A stretch of DNA of 64,000 nucleotides from positions 65,805,501 through 65,869,500 of the forward strand of contig NC_134534.1 in the NCBI RefSeq assembly GCF_050624435.1, given 5' to 3'. The notes beneath the pieces are model-generated. The model searched no databases. It was not told where the DNA came from and worked only from the letters and a program-made list of their open reading frames with translations. Below, one piece after another: positions 57,713 through 64,000 of this stretch; position 1 is the stretch's first letter; each line of letters begins with the position of its first letter. The stretch comes from Tenrec ecaudatus. Lineage: Eukaryota > Chordata > Mammalia > Afrosoricida > Tenrecidae. The position numbers were made by a program, and so were the translations under genes.

Positions 57713-58594
57713 ATTCCATATAATCAAAAGTAAAACCCCAGAGTCTAGTAGTAATAAATTATAAATTCAATAGCTAAACTATAAACATTGTCATACAAGT
57801 ATAAATTAAGAATTCTTCATGTCATTTAGTATGACTGAAAAGAACCTCAGAATTACATGAGACATTTAATATACGTAGGGAACCGTGTCCCAGGCTTGAT
57901 GACAAACTGTATTTTCAAAATGCAGAGTACTCTCCTGTGCTTAACTTTTATCATCCTTAAAAAATACCCTACAGAAAATATTTTTCCCCATGGTTAAACA
58001 AAAGCAGGAAGTCATGGCCTGTTCTCGAAGATATTGACACGCAGCATTATTAAAATTTTCCTTCACAACAGACCCCCAGAAAAGTCACAGTTTTGACTTG
58101 AGAGAGCAAGCAGTTTTATTAGGTCTCCAGACCAGCATGTCCTGCTTTGTCCTGTGATTAACATGTCCTTCCCATACCTGCATGTACTACTGCAAGCTAA
58201 GTTGGTAATCACAGACGCCCACCTCCATGTGACGCCCAAGCAGCCATCACATAGTCGCCCCCATCCGTTGGCTAGGTCCTAAAGATGAGTGGATGTGATT
58301 TTTGTGCCTTGGGCCTTGTGGTTTTATTTTTGCAGGCCATGTGGTCTCTGGTTCAACTGTACTGAACTTGTAATGAGCATGTTTATGTGTGTTTATGTTT
58401 TCTCTACTGCAAATACAAGTGTATTTACAAGATTTATGTGCTACAATACCATGTGTATGTAAATAAAATATCTTAGATTTTGGTGGAACCATAAACAAAT
58501 GAGAAAAAGTCTCCATATTTTTTTGCCTTGGAAGTTTTCTAATAATTTCTTTCTTATTAGTTTTCTTGCATTTGAATTGTGACGCTGAAAATAC
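57713..58594. other. Unannotated stretch within the intron
   Basis: No gene or confident repeat recognised. A 116-codon minus-strand frame at 58,247-58,597 is Lys-rich, with nothing identifiable. Confidence 0.45.
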
Positions 58595-58913
58595 CACGGA
58601 CTGCTAAAAGGACAAGTCGATCTGTATCGGAAGAAGGATGGTCAGAGTGCTCCTTACAGGCAAGGATGGCAAGAGTTCATCTCATGTACTTTGGACCTGT
58701 TGTCAGGGGACCTGTTGACCTGCAGAAGGACATCAAGTTTGGTAAGGTGGAAGGGCAGGGAAAGAGAGGAAGGCCCTCAGTGAGAGAGATTGACACAGAG
58801 GCTGCATCAACAGGCTCCGGCACAGGGTGAGGCAGTGGTTTGCTCTGTTGTGCACTGGGTCTCTAAGGGTTGAAGCCGATTCGATGGCACCTAACAACAA
58901 CAACAACATCAGT
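58595..58913 (+). repeat. RTE LINE 3' end with (AAC)n tail
   Basis: The translation reads 'EGWSECSLQARMARVHLMYF', 'LQKDIKFGKVEGQGKRGRPS' and 'IDTEAAS', then the tail 'CGATTCGATGGCACCTAAC' followed by (AAC)n. This is the clearest RTE terminus in the window. Confidence 0.85.
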
Positions 58914-59648
58914 TTTCTAGTTCGTTGGAATTGTAATTCATGAACACCTGAGGGAGAAAATCAGATTTTGAACACAGGACATTTACAGTTATATCTGGAT
59001 TCTATTACATTTCTTCTTTTTGTATCACAAAAATGTTTTCACTGCCTTGAATAATTCCAATAATATCCCCCCCTCCTTTTTTTTGGAGAAGGAAGGCTTA
59101 CAATAAAAGTAGAAATTTTCCAGAAGAAAAGGGGATAAAAAGCATTATGGGCCAAGAAGGCAGAGTAGGCAAAGGCTTTGAAGACCTCAAGATCATGGTA
59201 TGCTCGAAAAGTCCAATTAATTTTGCATGGGTGGGGATACTCCAGAAGGGGGTGTAGTCCTGGGGTGGTTAGGTGATGATTTCAGGTAGGATTGCTACAT
59301 TACAGATTTAACTTGTTTGTATACTAGTGAAGTCTAGAGGAACAAATCACAAAGTTACAATTAATGTCAACGATGTTTCCATGGTTTGTGCAGTGCACAA
59401 CCTGTACAATCAATCGCAGAAGCCTTGATTGTTAGAGGACTGAGTAGAATGGCATGACTGGATACTCCTAGGGGTGTGGAGAGGGGTGAGAGTCAGATAC
59501 GTCTGGGAGGTGAAGCAGTAAACAGAGTCTTCAAAGTGGGGTCCCTGGAGCAGGAACACCAGCAGCATTATGTGACAATAATTATGTGGCCCGATTATCC
59601 TACTACACTCATTGGATCCACAATCAATGCTCATGGAAGCAGTAGTCA
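58914..59648. other. Unannotated stretch within the intron
   Basis: No gene or confident repeat recognised. Confidence 0.5.
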
Positions 59649-59661
59649 AGAGATCAAAAGA

Positions 59662-60640
59662 GCAACAAAGCCCACATGGAAGAAGCACACCAGCCTGAGT
59701 GATCATGAGGTGTTCAACATATCAGGCATCAAAGAACAAAAAATCATATCATTGTGTGCTCACATCCCTGAGACAATCGCTGAAGACAAATGGGTGCGTA
59801 AGCAAATGTGGTGAAGAAGGCTGATGGTGCCCAGCTATCAAAATATATAGCATCTGGGGTCTTAAAGACTTGAAGGTAAACAAGCAGCCACGTAGCTGAG
59901 AAGCAACAAAGCCCACATGGAAGAAGCACACCAGTCTATGCGATCACAAGGTGTTGAAGGGATCAGGTATCAGGCATCAAGGAACAAAAAATCATATTGT
60001 AGTGAATGAGGGGGAGTATAGATTGGGGAGCCAAAACCCATCTGTAGGCAACTGGATATCCCTTTACAGATGGGTCATAGGGAGGAGATGAGCCAGTCAG
60101 GGTGCAGTGCAGCAACGATGAAACATACAACTTTTCTCTAGTTCTTAAATGCTTCCTCATCCTTACTATCATGATACCAATTCTACCTTACAAATCTGAC
60201 TACAACAGAGGATGTACACTGGTACAGATAAGAATTATCAACAGAGAGAATCCAGGATAGATGATCCCTTCAGGACCAGTGGTGAGAGTAGCGATACCAG
60301 GAGGGTGGAGGGAAGGTGGGGTAGAAAGGGGAAACCGATTACGAGGATCTATATATAACTTCATCTCTGGGGGATGGACAACAGAAAAGTGGGTGAAGGG
60401 AGACGTTGGACAGTGTAAGATATGACAAAATAATAATAATTTATAAATGATCAAGGGTTCATGAGGGAGGGAGAAGGGGAAGAAGGGGAAAATGAGGAGC
60501 TGATGCCAAGGGCTCAAGTGGAAAGCAAATGTTTTGAGAATGATGATGGCAACAAATGTACAAATGTGATTGATACAATGGATGTATGTATGGATTGTGA
60601 TAAGCATTGTACAAACCCCCAATAAAATGATTAAAGAGAG
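59662..60640 (+). mobile_element. L1-type 3' UTR retroposon, copy 5
   Basis: A 979-bp, 5'-truncated insertion between perfect 13-bp duplications AGAGATCAAAAGA (59,649-59,661 and 60,641-60,653). It ends 'CCCCCAATAAAATGATTAAAG'. 'CAACAAAGCCCACATGGAAG' occurs twice, about 240 bp apart, so the internal duplication of copies 1 and 4 is present. Confidence 0.85.
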
Positions 60641-60849
60641 AGAGATCAAAAGATGAGTTGCATTAGGTAAATCTGCTGCACAAAGACCTCTAGAGTATTG
60701 GAAAGCAAGGATGTTCTTTTGAGGGCTAAGAGGTGCCAGACCCAAACCATGGTGTCTTCAATTGCCTCATAGGCATGTGAAGGATGACATTGGATAAGGA
60801 AGACCAGAGAAGAAGTGATGCGTTTGAATTGTGCTATGAAGAATATTGA

Positions 60850-61218
60850 AGGTTCCATGGCCTGCTAAAAAGACAAACAGTCCCTGGAGAAGGACATTGT
60901 GCTTGGACTGCTACAAGGACAAAGTCATCTGTTTCGGAAGAAGTACCGCCAGAGTGCTCCTTGGAGGCAAGGAGAGTAAGACTTCAACTTACATACTTTG
61001 GACATGGTATCAGGAGAGACCAGTTCCTGAAGAAGGACATCTTGAAAGGCAGGGGAAAAGAGGAAGGTGCTTAAGGTGATGGGTTGACACACTGGTGGCA
61101 ATGATTGTGCTCAAGCATAAGAATAGTTGTAAAGACGGCACATGACTGGTAGTGTTTCCTTCTGTCGTGCATAAGGTCGCTAGGGGTTGGAACCTACACC
61201 TAACAACAACAACACTGC
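60850..61218 (+). repeat. RTE LINE 3' end with (AAC)n tail
   Basis: 'GAAGTACCGCCAGAGTGCTC', 'ATACTTTGGACATGGTATCA' and 'CAGGAGAGACCAGTTCCTGA' precede the tail 'GGTCGCTAGGGGTTGGAACC' and (AAC)n. Part of the C-terminal block ('CAGTCCCTGGAGAAGGACAT') also appears at the start, suggesting an internal duplication. Confidence 0.8.
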
Positions 61219-62587
61219 ACACCAACTAAAGGAGAAACTCTGGGGAGGGGTGGAGGAGGGTCAGCCACCTTTGTTTTCACAAGTTTTCTGGGGACACTAG
61301 TGCTTCCTAAAATTGGAGAACCACTGCTGTCAAGAGGCAAAGTCATAGAAGAATTTCAAGCAAGATGAGGACCTGCTCAGGTTGTATTTTAGAGAGAACA
61401 TGGGGATGGACTGAGAGAGGAGTGTGACTGGGGACAAGAAGATCAGGGACTGGCAATGGCAGGAGAAACAAAGAAGAAGGAAATGGATGATAAAAGTCCT
61501 TACGAGGCAGACTCTCAACTGGGGCAGCCATAGAAAATGAAGAGCCTGGGCTTCTCCAACATTCATCGTTTAATTTACCAAGAGAATGGAACCACTCTGG
61601 CCAGCTTCCATTATTATTGCATGTAGAAAACCTCAAGCGTCCTCACTTAAGTCATCAATTATCTTTGAAACGAATATTTCCTCATGTTAAATAAAACCTC
61701 TAACATAAACTTTAGATTTTGAAATAGGAAAAATTCCCTTAGAGTTAAGTATAGTTTATTGGCCCATGGACACATTATGAGACACACACTGCATGATTTA
61801 CCATCACTATTTTTTGGGGCAGTAAAATTTTACCTAAAGTATATATCCTTAAGTCACCCAGGTCAAGAAATCGTTCAAGAACCCATTTATATTAGTTGTT
61901 CCCTGAAAGCACGTTCATTTGTTAAATTATTTCTCACCCACTCACTCCAACTTCCAATTTCTGCAAAGAAGTCTTCTAAATTTCCAGAATTAAAGTGCCA
62001 TTAAACACTGGCGTTGTGCCTTGGACACCTCATCGGCCTCACCCTTCATCAATCACCATTAACAGAGAATTGCAAGGATTCACTCCCACCAGCATCTGCC
62101 TATCTGAAGACCGCACCCCAGCAGCTTCAAAGAAAGAAAGAAAGAACACGTAGCTTTAACGCTATTTTTCCTTTCAGTGAGTCGCTGCAGTCACCCTCTT
62201 CTGAGAAGCACTTCCGGGGCTGACGGCTCACTAAGCCCACATTAGAGAATGCCACAAGTGGAAGACACACTCGGATCTCAGTAGCATGCAGCCGCTCTGC
62301 CCTGGGAGGAGAGACAGGAGTCAATCCAGCCACGACTGCACACAACTTGACTGGTTCATTTTACAGCTGCGATGAGATGACGGCATGATGCTGTCCAAGG
62401 ACCTGGGGGCCACAGAATCGCTCACGGATACTACAGTGGCTTTGAGGACAGGTTTTCATCATGGGAGATGCTAGCCATCCGAAACAAGGGCTTTTAATGA
62501 GTCCCACCTGGCTGGTTTGGGTAGCCACCATCGGGACCAGGAACATTCCAACAGGCTCGAGCACTTCTGCACATACCAGCGATCAGA
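61219..62587. other. Unannotated stretch within the intron
   Basis: No gene recognised. A short (AAAG)n run lies near 62,127-62,145. Confidence 0.5.
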
Positions 62588-62690
62588 CCCCCAAACCCCA
62601 CTGCCATTGAGTTGAGTTGATTCCAATTCACAGTTGCCCTTCAGGGATGGAGGAGATACTGACTGGCCAGATGGGTCTCACTTTTCATCA
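62588..62690 (-). repeat. AfroSINE fragment (minus)
   Basis: The plus strand reads 'CCCCACTGCCATTGAGTTGA' and 'CAATTCACAGTTGCCCTTC', the SINE tail portion only. Confidence 0.6.
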
Positions 62691-63169
62691 CTGTTTGATA
62701 TGGGCCTTTTCTGCCATCACTACAGTATATTCTATTGTCCGCATGGAGTTCGTTCCTAGGGGCAAGTGAAGGTCTTACCAAACAAAATATGGTCCTCCTA
62801 TTAGCAGCAGCACTTGGGAGCTCAGAGAACAGCAGAGCCCCCGCACCCCAATTCCAGGAATCAGGGCTTGCATTCTAACAAAGTGCACATTTCAGTTCAA
62901 GAAACACTGATCCAGGACACAGACACATGTCAATTAAAACAAATATCCCATGAGGTTTGGTTTTCCGTCAAACAACAGACTGGTCAATAAGGAAAACAAT
63001 CCTACCCAACTTAGAATAATCAATCCTTCAAGATGCAAAGGACAACGTTCAGAGAAGGGCGAGGCAAGAAGGAGGAGTTCAAACAGGAAGCACGGGAGGA
63101 TGTGGGAGAAGTGATGTTGCACTGACGGGACTGCAGTGAATGCGGAATTGTTGAATGTAAACCTGATGA

Positions 63170-64000
63170 TCCAAAAAATCATATCATTGTGAATGAGGGG
63201 GAGTGCAGATGGGAGACCCAAAGCCCATCTATAGGAAACTTGACATCCCCTTGCAGAAGGGTCACAGGGAGGAGATGAGCCACTCAGGGTACATTGGAGC
63301 AATGATGAAACATACAATTTTCCTCTAGTTCTTAAATGCTTCCTACACCCCCACTATCACGATCCCAATTCTACCTTACAAATCTGGCTAGACCAGAGGA
63401 TGTACACGGCTACAGATAGGAACTGGAAACACAGGGAATCCAGGACAGATGATCCCTTTAGACCAGTGGTGACAGTGGCAATACCAGGAGGGTGGTGGGA
63501 AGGTGGGGTAGAAAGGGGACACCGATCACAAGGATCTACATATCACCTTTTCCCTGGGGGACAAGCAATAGAAAAGTGGGTGAAGGGAGATGTCAGAAGT
63601 GTGAAATATGACATAATAATGATAATTTATAAATTATTACGGGCTCACTGGACATCCCTTTACAGAAGGGTCTTGGGGAGGAGACAAGCCACTTGGGGTG
63701 CAATGTACCAACGATGAAAAATACAACTTTCCTCTAGTTCCTAAATGCTTCCTCTCTCTCCCCCTCCCCCCCACTATCATGATCCCAGTTCTACCTTACA
63801 AATCAGGCTGGACCAGAGGATGTACACTGGTACAGATAGGAACTGGAAACACAGGGAATCCAGGACTTATGATCCCCTCAGGACCAGTGGTATGAGTGGC
63901 GATACTGGGAGGGAAGGGGGAGGGTGGGTTTGAAAGGGGGAACCGATTACAAGGATCTACATGTGACCTCCTCCCTGGGGGACGGACAACAGAAAAATGG
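63170..64000 (+). mobile_element. L1-type 3' UTR, copy 6, tandemly duplicated, runs off the window
   Basis: The family sequence starts 'AAAAAATCATATCATTGTGA'. After 'AAATTATTACGGGCTCAC' (63,648) it jumps back to 'TGGACATCCCTTTACAGAAG', the counterpart of 63,241, giving a second unit offset by about 410 bp with no A-tail at the junction. The second unit is cut by the window end. Confidence 0.8.

Larger units (their letters stand above)
48135..64000 (-). other. KCNB2: KCNB2 intron upstream of the terminal exon (partial)
   Basis: No further KCNB2 coding sequence is seen to the end of the window, so at least 15.9 kb of intron lies here. A very long intron at this position is also known in human KCNB2. 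The repeats and the FXN retropseudogene listed below all lie inside it. Confidence 0.85.

Noticed and set aside
60200-60745. 181-codon minus-strand open frame
   Set aside because: It is antisense to L1-type copy 5. Fragments of the same peptide appear opposite copies 1, 3 and 6, showing a repeat artefact.
61300-61320. 'GGAGAACCACTG' resembling a hAT right terminus
   Set aside because: No matching left end or 8-bp duplication was visible nearby, so it is probably chance.
1-64000. CRISPR arrays, bacterial operons, viral genomes or a novel multi-gene system
   Set aside because: The window is mammalian nuclear DNA with one channel-gene exon. Periodic repeats present are microsatellites, a minisatellite and transposon copies.

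Overview
The window reads as nuclear DNA of an afrotherian mammal. At least twenty tRNA-derived SINEs have AfroSINE architecture and share their 3' end with BovB/RTE-type LINE fragments that end in (AAC)n. There are many young L1-type 3' ends whose 'GTCTGGGGTCTTAAA' block also occurs in elephant L1 3' UTRs. A SPIN-type hAT transposon at 38.3-38.8 kb points to a tenrec, because among afrotherians SPIN has been reported from tenrec. The order-level call is an inference and the species is not proven.

Only one functional gene is supported: the large terminal coding exon of KCNB2 (Kv2.2 delayed-rectifier potassium channel), minus strand, 45,947-48,106. It runs from the middle of S1 through the voltage sensor, pore and whole cytoplasmic tail to the stop. 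A canonical acceptor precedes it. Everything above 48,107 is therefore the upstream KCNB2 intron, at least 15.9 kb here. Everything below about 45.7 kb is 3'-flanking intergenic DNA.

Layout: 1-8.6 kb is old L1, AfroSINEs and one heavily nested L1-type insertion (4,265-7,709) that contains a second retro-insertion, a hAT element and an MRTO4 retropseudogene. 8.6-10.9 kb is RTE LINE debris. 12.8-17.9 kb holds L1 3' UTR, L1 ORF2 (minus) and RTE. 18-20 kb is SINE and RTE pieces. 20.3-22.4 kb is a rearranged L1-type 3' UTR cluster. 22.4-37 kb is mostly unique sequence with scattered SINEs, an older L1-like 3' end, an MLT1-like LTR end and microsatellites. 37.2-40.8 kb is RTE, SPIN, SINE, an unidentified retrocopy with a perfect 15-bp target-site duplication, and RTE again. 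41-45.7 kb is mostly unique. 45.7-48.1 kb is the KCNB2 exon and 3' UTR. The intron (48.1-64 kb) holds L1 3' ends, SINEs, two LTR-like elements, a frataxin (FXN) retropseudogene, RTE ends and a tandemly duplicated L1 3' UTR that runs off the window.

Apart from KCNB2 no genes work together here. The biological interest lies in the transposon stratigraphy, the three processed gene copies and the probable horizontally acquired hAT element. I found no evidence of an undescribed multi-gene system.
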